DNA from: Aphis gossypii
Taxonomy: Eukaryota > Arthropoda > Insecta > Hemiptera > Aphididae
Direction of reading: 5' to 3'
DNA: 64,000 nt
Assembly (NCBI RefSeq): GCF_020184175.1
Contig: NC_065532.1
Coordinates: 16,616,001 to 16,680,000, forward strand
The first letter of the stretch is position 1; each line of letters opens with the position of its first letter. The notes under the pieces were generated by a model that saw only the letters and a program-made list of their open reading frames with translations, had not been told where the DNA came from and did not search any database. The position numbers and the translations under genes are program-made. This document shows positions 35,200 through 49,482 of this stretch, piece after piece.

Positions 35200-38100
35200 T
35201 ACAAAAACGAATATTTAAATATTAAGTTTAAAACATTGCGTTGAGATTTCTCGGTTTAAATATCAGAAAAATAACGAAGATCCGTTGAAAAAATTGATCA
35301 CTGCAGCGTAATCCTATGTTTGTACTATACATCATAATAATTTAACAAGTGATTAAAATATATTTTAATAGGAGAAAAATAGTTTTGGTTATTTACGTTT
35401 TGTAATGAGATAGATATTTAAACAAGTTACATTTAAAATATATTCCATTATAAAATTCGAATGATGTGTAAAAACGTGTCGAAACGCGTGCAGTCCGGTA
35501 TTTTTATTTTGAAAATCTGAGCACTCGTAAAAAGAACGATTCTTGTCTGCACTTTTGTCGAAACGTAAATAATAACCAACTCAAACACAACAATTTTTAT
35601 GTCGTATTATTATTTACTATTATAGATATCTACATCCACATAATAATATCATATCCTTTTTTGCATTGTTGTACCTACGACTGACTGTATATGATACGAC
35701 AATTGTTTAGCACGTGCTATCGCGCGAGTCGCATCAAACACGCTTCAAAAGAACTTCTACGATAATATTAATATTCATAATAATACCTAACGTTATTATT
35801 ATTATGTCCGACGTGTTTCGATATTTATCGGTCCTAGACGACACTCGAACGAAACGCACGCGCGTGTTTCGGTGTCGTCTACGAAGTTATACTACCTATA
35901 GGTATACGGCGACGACGATAACGACTTATCCGTGAAAACTCGTGTATTGTAACGAACAGTTTTAATAATATACTGACGCCACGTATTTATAACTACGGTT
36001 TTTTTACGATTTTCGAAAAGACCGTATACATTCGAATCCACACGAAGATTTAATATTGTTGTGCTGTTATAGATGTGTATCTACGTACCTATATGTATAG
36101 AAACGAATGTCATTCGAAATCCCACAACGAAAATTAGCATTATTTTAAAAGTTGTAAAAGATCGAACGAAAATCGTGAAAATCGGCAATAATTCGTGACT
36201 TATGAGTAATTTTTAATGTCATAACACAATTTCTATTTTTGTATCGGGATTAATCAAACGGCTGTGAGAAGATTTTCCAAAAAATAATGTATACGTTTTA
36301 CTAATTCAGCTGATTGTTATGACTTATAAGCTTATAATACTTAATGAACAAAAATGCAAATGACGCATAACATATGGAATTTAACGATTTGCAATATTAT
36401 CGATACTACGACCAGTATAATACGTATGTAATCAATATTTTAATTGCAACCACTAAATCTTTTTGAACATATATTAATGCGAGTATAAATCATGTTGTAA
36501 TTTTCGTCGAACACGCTCTGAACCTTCGTTTCAACATGTATTAATAATAATATTTTAATTTTCGTTGATTATGCGTTGAACACTGGTTTTAGTGGCACGG
36601 GATTAAATGTATTCTATTGAAAATTAAAATATTTGTTTAATTTTTTATCAAATAAGCATTTCAAAAAAAAAAAAAAAAATATATATATATAGTAGTATTT
36701 ATACAGATAAAATAGTAAGTTAGACTGGATGAGGAGAAAATATTACTTTTTTAAGATTAAACTGAATTTGGCACATTATACTTAGTACAACCAAATTAAA
36801 TGTTTTATAAGCAAAGTCCTCCACTGGGAGGTCTCTATAATCTGACTAATCTTTCTTTTTCTTTTTATTAACTTCCATAGTTCTATCAATTGTTCTTATT
36901 GTTCCTTGTTGTAACACATTGAATAAAAACTATTATGAAAAAAAATAAATAAGCTGAACTAATGTAAATAGGGTGTTATTATAATTATTATAAAAGTAAT
37001 GAACGTCCTATTTATGCAGGGGATATATTAGTTATAAACAGCTCTGGAGATCATTAAAAAAGTTTTAACTTGTTTTAATCTTGTTATTATTTATCTATTT
37101 TTTATAAATATAAAAAAATAACTAAATATTTTTATTATGTGTTTTATTAAATAATATATTTTTATTTAGGTAAAAAAAGACATTATGATGTCTATTAGAC
37201 ACGATATCGTGTAATTTTATAATGCCATTTGATTACTATACCTTAGGTTGTATAGAAATACATTTTTTCATTATTGTATTATAAAATACATTTAAATTTT
37301 TTACAAAAAAAATATATATAATAAAAAAAATAGATAATTAGGAGGTGACACTACATATTTAAAATTATCTTTGATGGGATTGTGAAATTCTATATACTAG
37401 ATGGGTTCTTCTTTCAAGATTACAGTCATTACCATCCCTATTCATCGCTTATATTTATTGTAAAAAAATATACATTCACCAATTAGGGTCTCTTTAAAGA
37501 AATGTAGAATACAAAATAGTTTTTAGGTAGATAAAATTTGAAAAAGCTAAATTACCCTGAAAATTTGAAGAAGATATTATTAAATCGTCGTATGATTTTT
37601 CAGTCGATTATAGAATTATAGTAAAGATAATGCAATTAGCAGATATAATATTAGTATATATTAGGTATGCATCAACGCTACAAATAATAGTATTCCAAAT
37701 ACTCTATGTATATAAAGCATATAATATATTCATAGTAAAGTATTTTAATATTAATTTAAAAGTAAATTTTAAATAAAAGTTTCAATCTATTTAATATTAC
37801 TATGTTTTATAATTTATACAACATATAAAATGCGTTAAAGTCTGTACAGTGCACACTAATACGACAACTCATTAGGCACATAATCATACACACGCATTTG
37901 AAATATTGCCTATACTAAACTCCGTGAAAAATTGTATGTATCCTGAATCTTGCGATTTACAAATTTAATAATTATTATTATTTTCAAATACTAATAAAAC
38001 GCTGATCCATACATTTTTATGAAATTTGGGAGTATATACGATTTTTCCATCTCGGTTTAAACTAAAATAGGTATTGGTGATAGTGATAAATCAATGTAAT

Positions 38101-41100
38101 TTACATTATCCATATCATGTTATAACTTATGGGTACGATAGATGTGACGATGTGATGAATATTATAAGACGGCGTACATAAACTGTTACTGTTATTGTTA
38201 ACGATGTACGATGAGTTTAAAAATTAAGTAGTAATGCGAGGTTGTTAAAATCTAGTAATGTTACAAATTTAACAACATTAATTATTAATAAAATATTTGA
38301 TGTTTAAGTGGATTAATTTATTAATTTCATTAATCATTACCTATACACACTACGATGTTTAAAGGTATAAAACATAAATGTAAGAGTTTACATTTTAAAA
38401 CGAATGATATAGTACGTACATATTAACGGTTAAAATTTTGATTTTCATTAACTTAACGCTTTCGTTAATTCGTTTGCACTTTAAAAATGGTTATACAAAT
38501 AAGTTATTGTAAATGTGTACTATTAATTTACTATGAAGTCATAAAATATACTTAATAAAAAACAAAGAAAAATATTGAACTAACCTTTCAATGGAGATTT
38601 ATAAGCAGTCACCACACAATATTTCCTAATACACGCTAAAGTGGTTAAAAACAAAAAAATATATAAATTTTATTAAATATTAATAATTAATCCATAAGCA
38701 TTATATAACAATTTTACTTTTGGTAGGAAAATTTAAATGTAATTCAATGATTATAACTATTGGACTGAACGATTATTTAATAATCATTAATAGATAGGTG
38801 AACTCAGAACTATTAGTACTGTAAGCACTTAACACGTTACATAGACATCATAATCATCATCGTTCCTAATTATATCGTTTATTGTTATTTCGTTTTTTTA
38901 CAATATTAAGCTGGTTGTAATAAAATTCATTAAAAATGTTTGTTTTTAAATGCAGTAGAAAATCTTAAATAATGTGAATACCTATACTTGAAGAGTATAG
39001 ATATTTATAATTTTTATAATTTTTGATTCGTGTACGGTTATAAAGATTTTTGAGTCACAGTATAATATTATAGCACGGTTAGTGGTCACAAGAATATTAT
39101 TTTTATTAAAAAAGCTGTATAGTTGAGTTTATAATGAGTATAGGTAAATTTGTATTGTCATTAGACATTAATTAATTCTTACGTCTATAGCTATTGTCGT
39201 ACAATTTTTTTAGCCAGATCACAAATCTTTATACCGGTTGCCATTTAGACAGAACAAATACAAAAGTATACATTATGTATTGTTAATAAAAATAAAAATA
39301 ATTAATTAATAAATTTACAAAATCAAGTCGACGAAAACATAGCCATATAATATGGTTTAAGTTTCATTTAAAACACATTCGTATAGTTTCAATTAATTAG
39401 CGTGTACCTACTGTCGAAAATGGATTATTTTCTCTCGTTGTCCAAATAACATTTTTGATTTTCGGGGAACGCCACTTTAAAATAATAATTATTTGTCAGC
39501 TTAATTCTTCAGTGTTAGCAAAGTATACCGTATAATATTATTATATTACATGTGAGTATACAGAGTATACTGCAATCTATCTGGACCAGACGGACCAGTT
39601 GTGTGAATATATAATTCCAAAAAAGGATAACTTGTCGGCCGGTAACATAAAACGAGTCAGATCCATTTTCGTCGACCGCATTAAATTTTATTGTATTATA
39701 CTCATCATTATAATATAATATTTTGTGATATTATGCGCATTACCTGTTACCACTCACAGTACTATTTATACTATACGTATTTGGTTAAATACGGTAACAT
39801 TTAAATGTATATATAATATTATATAAATACTTGGAAGATTTACACGGGATTTATTGTGATGACTAATCGTTTAAGGTATACAAAATAGTAAATACACATG
39901 CTCTGACAAATTATCGAGTCCAATATATTGCAGTAGTTTAATAGGTATAATGTTAGTTGTCACTATATTACATACTTATGTAATCATATTTATTGTTGTA
40001 GTCAATAGACATAATCCCATCATAATGGTAAAATATCAAAATATCAAATTCTAAAGAATAAAAACAACAAAAATATTATCATTAGATAACAGCGTGTTTA
40101 ACATGAACAACATTTTGATGTCAACAAATATAATAGACTTTAAGTCTAAGTATACCTACATTGTGTATTCATTTATAACGATATTAATTACTAGTATTTG
40201 GTTGATTATTAACCAAGAGAAAAGTTGTTACCATTAGGTTGTAGATTTTAAAGTTATCTATTTATTTTGTTCACGATGTGTGCCATAAACTATAAAAAAA
40301 ATAAATGTGTGAACATTTTGTCAAACAATCGTTATATTATTATTACGCTCGTAATGTATTATACGATTGCCGGATAGTGACGGACAAATTAGAAAGCAGA
40401 TTTTTCACACATTTGGTACATAATCAGTAGATTATTTCACACACTAACTTTATTTGTTAGGCATTTAACAATTTCTTTGTTTTTAGTAGAACTGTAGATA
40501 AAATAAAAACACTTGTGACGGAACTCGAAAGTGGTCATTTAAAAAAATAAAATACGTATACGTTTTATTAATTTTAAAACTACCGTTGAAACGAATTTAC
40601 TTACCATATAATATGAAGATCGAATGACAATAATAATTGTTCTTAGGATCAAATTTTAAATTGATTTATTGTGTTTCTACTTTTCTAGAGATATTTAAGT
40701 TAGTGAATGATTGGGAAACTAAAAGCATCTTGAGTTGTATATAGGTTGGATTTATTTATTTCGTACAAATTGAAAGGCATCAATATTACTAAAATAAATA
40801 AATGTTTTCATGAGAATTAATGTTTAATTAATATGTTATAAATAATATCATCGATTAATGTATATGTTTTATCTGAAAAGAAGCTAGGCAGTTAAAATTT
40901 GAAAATATAGAAATATTAGAAATATAATACTAAAGATACATAGATTAAAAGGTACTCAATACACGAAGTCTCTGTGTATTCTGCCATCCTGTCTTTGTGT
41001 GATTTCTTTTATAAATGTATGTTGAATGTTTTCCAAAATAGGCGTTGGTATTGTCTATGCAGAGAACATAATATTATATGTTGATACGGAGGTTTAAGTC

Positions 41101-43480
41101 AAATCAATTTGTTAAAAGTTAAAAACTAATAGGTTGACCAAGCTACAGTTGATAAAACGGTTTAAAAGGTCATTAGAGTGTACATTTTATAGGGTTCACA
41201 CGTTATTACTTATATATTGTTCTATAGTATAACTAACTGTCAATGTTTTATTGGATTAAGTACTACAACACGACGATGTGAACAATTTCATGAATAATTC
41301 AACAGTTGAACCGAATGGACGATCGTGTATTAAGTAATAAATTTCTACACATAACCAACTAGGTAAGTAAGAAAATCCATTTTCATAACAATAAAATAAT
41401 AGATGTGTTAATATGTGTACATTTGTACATCCCATTGTTGTTAAGATATTTTAAAAACCGGCTATCTCCTTCCTCCACGTAAACGTATTTTCAGTAACGG
41501 CGTTGTATTTGAATATTCAGCGTGTCAACTTTTAATGCGCGTTTGGAGATCTAAGTTGTGCTCCTGTATATCTACGCTGTTGCGCGTCGAATATTCACCC
41601 ATCGGATTTATTGACTTCCAATACTTGTTATAAAAATCCTAAGGAAAGCTATAAGAGGGTAAAATTATAAAATATTGCATTTTACTCGTATGTTACAGGC
41701 ATTTGTGAGTATAATCATTTATAAGCACTATAGCGTGTAGGCACATTACTATAGTATTGTAATAATTTTTATTTTCATTAAAGAGACTAATTTCATCTAT
41801 AAGTATTTGTGTAGAAACTAAGAATTTACATTACTTAATTGTATTAGTAGACATATGAAAACCAACATGTTGCACACAATTAGTGTGATTCAAAGGGTAG
41901 TTATTTATAAGTCATATTAAGTATGCTTACTTGTTGAAGCGTTCTTACCTATTAGTTGCAAAAATTATAGTTTATATTGGTAAAAAATGTATTTATTTTG
42001 AACGATACCGGTTGAAATATTTTAAATATTCTTGTTCTTCATAATATGTTATAATATTAGTATGAAGGCATACCTACATAACTCGTAACTTATAAGTTGA
42101 GTGCACTCTTTGCATCCCCAACAAATACAGCACTTCTGAATCTATATTATAATAAAATGATAAACATAGCGTTAGAATAGATTAACTACAAGAAATTAAA
42201 TTAAATTGTATTCTATTAAATATTTTAAATAAAATATTTCAGAGCCAAACTGGTTCAAACAAAAAAAAGTATATTCCGCTAGATAGCAGAACTCATATTT
42301 TTTTGCACTAGAATTTAAATTATTTATTTTAAAACCATAGGTTAGGTATTATATACTTACATATATTTATATATATATATACATTTTGATCACTTTATAA
42401 CTGATATCAATTAGACATAAGTACTTTTTGAAATAATTATATTTTAATATTAACCCCAATAATTGTAGCTCAGCTTCTATTTTTTAAGAAATTTACCAAA
42501 ATAATGAAAATTAAATATATTAAGTGATATTATATAGCTATAGCTATTTACTGTTATTTAATAATAACTATAGGTAATTATTAAGAAATAGAAATATTTT
42601 AAAAATAAGCAAAAATTATCATTGGTTTTTTCTTAAAGTAATGAATTAGTGGGATAAGCTACCCTAACATCATATGTGTATTGCAATGTAAGTATTTATG
42701 TATATAGTACACATAATATGTATCGAAGTACAAAATAACACGCCAAGGAATTACATATTACAAGACCTATTTTAAATTGCGGAAATGAAAGTCATAAATG
42801 GCTATACGGAAAGTGTATACAAGAAACCTAACAATCTAATTTATTATAATATTTATCTGTGTCATTAATGCAGTGCTGAGATCAGAAAACAAAAAAAAAT
42901 TATCTAGTTTCGAGATACCGGTATAGACTTTAAAGGTAAAAACAAAATCGTAGTCAATGATAAAGATTAATACATTTTTATCCAGATAAATTCTCACACT
43001 GATCGATAAGTTTCTACTTGTCTAAACTGCAGTATAACCGGATGTTGATGATGTTTCGTTTGTATATGAAACTTGTGTATACAACGTTCATGTGTTATTG
43101 GCGCCAGGGTAACGCGCGCACTTCGTCATTTGAACTGAATAGGTATGTGTTAATTAGTAAATCACAACTTTATGTTAGTTACTCTAGGCGTATACGTGGT
43201 AGCTGATATACTACTGTTGTAACAACGTTGTATTAACGTTCGTATCTGCGGGTGAAATAATAACAGTATTAAAAAATCATTATACGTTTCAATTTGAACA
43301 AACACACATTTACCTATCATCTTAAAAATAAAATAATGTATTTAGATCGAAATCAGCAGAAATCGTGTGTGTAATTTAATATTAGGTACATATTATAATA
43401 TATACCTATTGGCTATTAACTGTAATCGCGTAAAGTAAGTATTCGTATATAGTAGACACCCACGCGTGTTTTGCGATTGT
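35200..43480. other. Long AT-rich non-coding stretch
   Basis: About 8 kb with very little gene-like signal, probably intron. A GC-richer patch at 35690-35930 is open on plus but unsupported. Minus ATG at about 39672 opens MDLTRFMLPADKLSFFGIIY... for 29 codons without a donor. A perfect plus donor AG|GTAAGT at 41363 follows a short frame that stops just before it. None is called. Confidence 0.45.
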
Positions 43481-43489
43481 GCATATCTA

Positions 43490-43900
43490 TTACCGGTGAC
43501 GGTAAATAAAAGCGACTGGCTGCGGACACAAATCAATGATTTTTCAACGAGATATGCGTATAATTGACCGCGGGTAACTGTCGGTTCGAAACCGACGGAG
43601 AGGTGATCGTTGCCGGACTTCTAATAATTGACTAAGTATTTTTGGGGGGAGGTACAGTGCGGTCGCGGACCTACAGCAACGATGTGCAGCATACTTAACT
43701 GCTATTGCTATACATTTGTACTAAGCACAGTACTTGATGGATATATCGAGTTTTGTGGTTTTAAAATCACTGTTAAAAAGTCAATGAGTAGGTACGCACT
43801 GCTGACGCCCAGAGTGCAAACAACGGCATGTCGAGCAGATTGCGACGACTTCCTGACACTTATGTCGCGATTTGCAATTGAATTAGATAATCTAGAAATA
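43490..43900. promoter_or_regulatory. GC-richer island, function unclear
   Basis: A CpG-rich patch contains the hairpin GTCGG-TTCGAAA-CCGAC (43580-43596) and an open plus frame at 43628-43903 that lacks an ATG start. A donor-like GTAACT at 43574 follows a 12-codon frame starting MIFQRDMRIIDR. It may be a promoter, but no strand is favoured. Confidence 0.25.
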
Positions 43901-44739
43901 TAAAAAGGTTAAACTTTAGTGACTTTCTGTTTTTCGATTGATAATAGGTACTTATATATTATTATTATTATGTTGCACGATTACTGTTGTTGCTGTTACT
44001 CGTCTTGTCGTAATACCAAACGAATACCATCAGTAAAAATACGTCCAGAAGTTCAAACGTATTGACATATTAATCACGTACGATAAAGAGCACGCGACGA
44101 CGTTAGTGCAATAATTTTATCGCAACATAATTGGCCCAAAATTTTGACGTGACGTCACCCAAAAAACGGACAACCATCATATGCATTTGATCTGAAGTTT
44201 TAGGTACCTATTAAAGAAAAAACATATAAAAATGATTAAATAATTTATTATTTTAACTTTTAAGTAAGTTTAAATTGTATAATACAGTAACAGCCTATTC
44301 AGTTTTTTACTCACTTTTCGATGTCGAAAATTATTCTTTATAGCACATTTAAAATATAATATGTTAACATACTATTTTGTGATTTAATATTTAAAAATAT
44401 TAAAAAAAATGAATATTAATCGTGTCTGTAGTTTTTGTCTCTACTCGATTAAATATACATACATGTAAAAAACTTACGTTCTCGTAGAACAGACCGCTGC
44501 ACTTGAATTACGTTCCGAAATCCCTTTTCTACACGAATCGAGTACCGAAAATATTAATCAACAGACGTAAACAAGTATTTAAAATGATTTTTAAATAATA
44601 TTTTTGTATAATAATATGTACCTACTTAAATATTAATTATTGGAAAACACATTTAAACACTCTGTAATTCACATACCATTTAAATACCTTCCGATTTGGA
44701 ATTCTATTTGAAAAGTTTCTTTAACTAGTATAATATGCT

Positions 44740-45070
44740 CTCTCAGACATGCGGCCCGTGATTGCTGCGTATAAAATATTTAGTAAATGATAAAAACTGT
44801 CTCCGGCAGGCCATGACAAACGTTGCCGACCGGACTTTCACCGACTGTCTTGTACGCCTACGCGTCGTACGCGTATTTAACTCGACCGCCGTGGCAGCCG
44901 GTAATCGGTATTATTATTTATAATATACACATGCATGCAGTGTGTGCGACGAACGCGATTGTCGTCCCGAGAACGGCGTCGAAATAAAAAACTGTTAATT
45001 CATATTTTATAATAATAGTATTAATAATACGACGAACGGGCGATATGTGACGGACGTGTGGCGAATATAT
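44740..45070. promoter_or_regulatory. CpG-rich island
   Basis: Dense CpG (CGCGTCGTACGCG near 44865, CGACCGCCG near 44884) with short frames on both strands: MTNVADRTFTDC... on plus and MACRRQFLSFTK... on minus. Neither ends at a strong donor. A probable promoter, possibly for the minus-strand exon candidates to its left. Confidence 0.3.
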
Positions 45071-45408
45071 TAATTACACGCCACGGTACTATAGGGACAA
45101 CAATGGATGGACACAATTCAGTATATTTTAGACCTACAAACATTTAACTGACACTTTATTATATTATGTAAATAAGTGCCATTTCATTTTTTTTTTTTTT
45201 AAATAATATCAGGCAATTACCGCGCCTATCTTCTTTGTAGCTCGAAGCAAATCGTTCCGAAAATTTCGAGTAAACGCACTTGAGCACAATTATTCGTTAA
45301 CTAATGAAATTTTCTCGGGAGTTGATGGATACAGTACGTTCGGTATGTACCTGCAAGTGGTTTTTTTTATTAAGTGTCCCGTCGTTCGAAAACTTACTAT
45401 CGACTCAC

Positions 45409-45560
45409 CTCACAATTGTTTCCCGATTGGGAACATCGCCGTGCCGTCCGACGTCGAAGCGAAGTCTGAATGTTCGCTGCACCTTAACTACCGGATTCAT
45501 TGTTTTTCATATGCAAACACACAGTGAACGACACTCCACTGCGCCATAGTGACAAGTGAC
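45409..45560 (-). other. Probable non-coding first exon with strong donor
   Basis: Reading leftwards through GC-rich sequence, the exon ends CAATTGTGAG at 45409 and donor GTGAGTCG begins at 45408. Each ATG in it soon meets a stop (the last, ATGTTCCC..., meets TGA one base before the donor), so it would be 5' UTR. The right edge is not determined. Confidence 0.35.
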
Positions 45561-46790
45561 AACTAAACGGCATTATCTGACGAATCGAATGAGCTTATCT
45601 AAACATTTCTCTTCCGAGAGTTGAGAAAAACCCTTTTGTATATTTTTTATTTTTAGGTACGATTTTTAGGTATACAATGTTTTCCCCAGGGATACTTTCA
45701 GATTAAACATTTAATTTGTTTTCCCCTTTGTCGATTATCACGAAAATTTTTTTATTTCAGTATATCTACTTAGGTCAAATTTGATTTAAATAAATAATGT
45801 AGATAATCACAAATTTGATTTGGGATAGGACACTATTGGTGGATTTTCCTTTACATATTTAAGGAGGGATATGACCCCACCGTGAACACACCGCTATTTT
45901 GGTGATCCAAATTTTTAATTTACGCATTTTATAATAAAAAGTATTATATAACTAATACATGATAAGCATATTATTATATTTTAGTGATAAATAATAATTT
46001 TTATTTGTATCACAAATTTATATACCTACTCATAAAATCAGAAATCATAAAGTTCGGTACCCTACATTCTTAGTATTTTTCGACAAGCTTATTCTGTAGT
46101 ATATATAATATTATATAATTGTAATAATGTATTCAAATATTCAATAGATGTTTTTGTATAGTACATTCAGTGCCATAGCCGGAAATTTTTTTTGTTTTTG
46201 TGGGTGAGCATTTAATTTTTTTTTCTTTAGTTTTTACAGTGCTAGAATACCAGCGTATCACCTATTTATGACATCTTTGTTCATTAATTGTTTACTACAC
46301 ATCTACTTTTTTAAAGACTTTACAAGTGTACAACCATACTAATAACTCAGCATACATTTTACATATAAATGAATATAAATATATCAATATGTGTTGTAAA
46401 CATGACATTTTATTTTTGGTAAAAAAAAGATTTGTAGAGAGGGGAACGTAAATCCCCTTCGCTACAACACTGCACTGAGTACATTGGTACCTACATAAAG
46501 TATTAAAATAGAATAATTTAGAAGTTATACAATACATATTTGTTCAAATTTCTATTTCAATACAAAAAATGTTCTATTCATCTCCTTATTGTAATAAATA
46601 ACGAAAATAACAATAAACGATTCAGAAGAAAAGGAAGAACTCATTTTAGAGAAATAAAATTAGTTTGCAGTGGCGTTGCTGTTCTCATATTATTATAACT
46701 ACAGCAGTATAAGAAATCTATGTAGATAATATTTAAAAGTATGGTTTTGAAGTATACGTATAAATGCTGGGAAATAATAATATTCGAATA
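45560..46790. other. AT-rich stretch with probable transposon debris
   Basis: AGTGCCATAGCCGGAAATTT near 46170 and GCAGTGGCGTTGCTG near 46668 resemble ends of common transposons but are in the same orientation, so no element could be closed. Confidence 0.35.
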
Positions 46791-47161
46791 TACAGACTGA
46801 TTCACCAAACATACTGTCTCCCATTTTTTTATATTTAATAACGAATTTAATTATTTAAATTCTGATTTTTGAAATAAGAAGTGGTCCAAACTTTTTCAAA
46901 TGAGAACCTATTTTTTACTGTAAATTATTTAGTGGACATTTTTTTTTTTAAATTTTGAGTTACTCAATACAAATATCGAACAAATAGTATTTCCATAAGA
47001 CATTCATTTGATGCACGAAAAATCCCAAAATTTTTGAAATTAAAGTCTTTAAAAATATGACATATTGTGTTTAAAAATGCCAAAAAATCAGATTTTGAAT
47101 AACTTTTATAAATAGCATTGAAGAAAAGAAAAGGGGCGAGCAAAGTTGCTAAATCACTCTG
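46791..47161 (-). mobile_element. Mariner/Tc1-like MITE, copy 2 (inverted relative to 28546-28862)
   Basis: TACAGACTGATTCACC at the left and AAATCACTCTG at the right match the inverted ends of copy 1. The sequence GAAAAGGGGCGAGCA near 47130 is the reverse complement of copy 1's TGCTCACCCCTTTTC, showing the opposite orientation. The right TA is lost. There is no coding frame. Confidence 0.6.
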
Positions 47162-47329
47162 CCATACATGTGTATATATATGAGTATAAAATGTGGGTGA
47201 GCTTCAGCTCGAAGAATCACTTTGTATATTACGTGTATTATACGTACAGGTACATCACAAATACCCAATATCGACGCAGGACCTTCGGGACCTTAAGGAC
47301 ATGTTAAGCGTTATAATATCATTTCAGCA

Positions 47330-47640
47330 GCAGCTGTGAATCGATTACGACTATATACCTTCAACAGTCAACCCCGTCTCGTCGGCGTACTTAAAACCGA
47401 CCGCCGCTATGTAATTCTAATCGCGGTTGTAAGTCGCCCGCGAAATTTCGTAATTATCGGCAGTGGGCCCGCGGGCAGATCGTTTCGCGAATATCTCTGT
47501 GTAGTGTATAATATACGCCGTACATAGGTGCGCGGTTTATATATTATATTTCAATAGCGGCGACGTTTGTAAACCGCGTTGATTGCAATAATTATTAACG
47601 GACCAGCCGATCCTGTATAATATTATAATACGCACACGCG
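47330..47640. promoter_or_regulatory. CpG-rich island
   Basis: GC-rich on both strands (GGGCCCGCGGGC near 47465 is a near palindrome). On minus, the island ends TGTTGAAG with a fair donor GTATATAG, so it may be a non-coding first exon of the same style as others here. Confidence 0.3.
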
Positions 47641-47783
47641 GATATGAGCGCGTTAATATAATATATAATATCATATTATAAGGTATGCATTAAAATAAAT
47701 GTACCGCGGAGGAAGTGAAATCATTCCGTCGATTAGATATTTGAACATGATATGCACACAGATCACGTATTCTTATCATTATC

Positions 47784-47822
47784 ATTATTATTATTATTAT
47801 TGTGGCGGCGGCGGCGGTGGTA
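47784..47822. repeat. (ATT)n and (CGG)n microsatellites, adjacent
   Basis: About six ATT units run directly into five CGG units. The pair marks the edge of a GC-richer patch. Confidence 0.85.
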
Positions 47823-48543
47823 GTATGCGCATACCAGCTACATATGGACACCGAGCACGTTTTTTATTTTATATATTATTACAATATTTATTGAACGGAA
47901 TTAAATTAGTGGTGGGAAAAAAAAATAAAAGTGCCGCCACTGTGCTATGTAGCGAATATAATAAAAAATATGTATAGGTATATAATACATATACATACCA
48001 CAGATACATTACCTATATCGTATGCTCTAATTAATGAACAAAAATGATTTCAGTTTTTAATTATTAAAACTCGTCTTAATCGCATAGGTATAGGTAAGTC
48101 GTTAGACGTAAGTTGAAAATTGAAATATTTTTTTCGATTACTTATCGTGAATACAGGTACGAAATTTTTTTATAAAATTATATAAACGTATTTTTTTTTT
48201 TGACTTTTGCTACTATACCTAGTTTAACAGCTAATTATAAGCAATGAAAGTTACCTTATGTTTTATACACTAAAAAATTATAATATAGCGTTAAAAAAAA
48301 TTAATATTTAATGATCAAAAACTAGACAATCAATCATATCGACTGACGACTTAGCACTAATGATTTCGTCAAGTCTTAATATAATAAATATAGGTACAAA
48401 TAGGTAGGTATTTAAAATTGTTGATTATTTGTATAAGGTATAATTGTTTCATCTTATTATATGGCTTAACCATTTAAATCATTATTTTGCATTGTAATTA
48501 ATATATTTTTAAATAAATTATAACTATTAATATTTTTATACAG

Positions 48544-48599
48544 CGTACCTCCACAACTGGTGCAATTGATATGCAGATTATGTACGAACAGTATGGCAG
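48544..48599 (+). CDS. Possible internal exon (56 bases) with a CxxC peptide
   Basis: A good acceptor (T-rich tract ending TTTTTATACAG at 48543) precedes, and a good donor GGCAG|GTGAAT begins at 48600. Two frames stay open. One reads VPPQLVQLICRLCTNSMA, whose ICRLC resembles the start of an insect ZAD zinc-finger-associated domain; the other reads RTSTTGAIDMQIMYEQYG. The DNA is richer in G and C than its flanks. I found no partner exon or C2H2 repeats nearby, so the ZAD idea rests on one CxxC and is weak. Confidence 0.3.
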
Positions 48600-49152
48600 G
48601 TGAATTCGATATAACAAATTATACTTATTACCTATTTCAAATCAAGAAGTTTAGGTGGATTTGATAAATCGCCATATTTAAATTAATCATCAACTGTGTA
48701 CCTACCTATATAAGGTCTACCTAAATTTATATTCTAGACATCAGTAGACAATCAGACGATATTAAAAACCATTTTAATAATAATTATTAACACACAAGTC
48801 CGTTTACTGTTCAGCCCAACTGTACGGAATATAATTATATCTGTATACACACATTTTTAATTATTAATCTCGCTCGTCATACGTAAAACACGCACACTTA
48901 TTTATATATACTTACAATAAACATTTTCCCGTTGAATGAACATTATGTTCATTCACCAGATATGTATTATTCTCCAAATGAAGTATAGGTAATACTATGC
49001 CGCTAAACCTACCTTCAGTCTATATATAAATAATAATATGTATTCGTCTCGTTGACCGATCAGTCCTGGACGAGAAATCTAATAAACCGACGAGTTTGTA
49101 TATAATAATATATTACATTGTGAGTAATATATAGCTTCGACGGCGATCGCTC

Positions 49153-49174
49153 AACAACAACAACAACAACAACG
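49153..49174. repeat. (CAA)n microsatellite
   Basis: About seven CAA units, followed by CGACGACAG. On the minus strand these give the Cys run at the end of a spurious frame. Confidence 0.85.
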
Positions 49175-49225
49175 ACGACAGCATCCGCGACACGTCCGGA
49201 GATTGGATATTATTATATCCCTCAC

Positions 49226-49294
49226 TCTACTTCGTGCGACGTCTGATCGACCGACACTGGCGTTTCCGAAGCGGATGTCCATAAGCTGCAACAT
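49226..49294 (-). CDS. Possible first coding exon (23 codons)
   Basis: Reading leftwards, ATG at 49294 opens MLQLMDIRFGNASVGRSDVA and RSR, then a fair donor GTGAGG begins at 49225, phase 0. The DNA is CpG-rich and the peptide plausible, but the frame continues through the donor and the plus strand is also open, so coding status is doubtful. Confidence 0.18.
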
Positions 49295-49482
49295 TTTATC
49301 ATAACTAATAAAAATAACAATAATAATACAATTTATAAAACCACAATATATATCAAATATGTAAAAACTCGGAAAACGTTTCAGTCGAAAAACCAAACAA
49401 ATAACAAATAATGTTAATTGATAATATCTTAAAACTTTGTTTACAAAAAAAAAAAACAATTTATCATCAATAATATGACATA

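Noticed and set aside
46166..46682. Possible transposon bounded by GTGCCATAGCC and CAGTGGCGTTGC
   Set aside because: The two ends are in the same orientation, so they are not terminal inverted repeats; no target duplication was found.
49151..49459. 102-codon minus-strand frame ending in a run of Cys
   Set aside because: It starts in a poly-A/T tract and ends in the (CAA)n microsatellite; only a 23-codon part is kept as a weak exon candidate.
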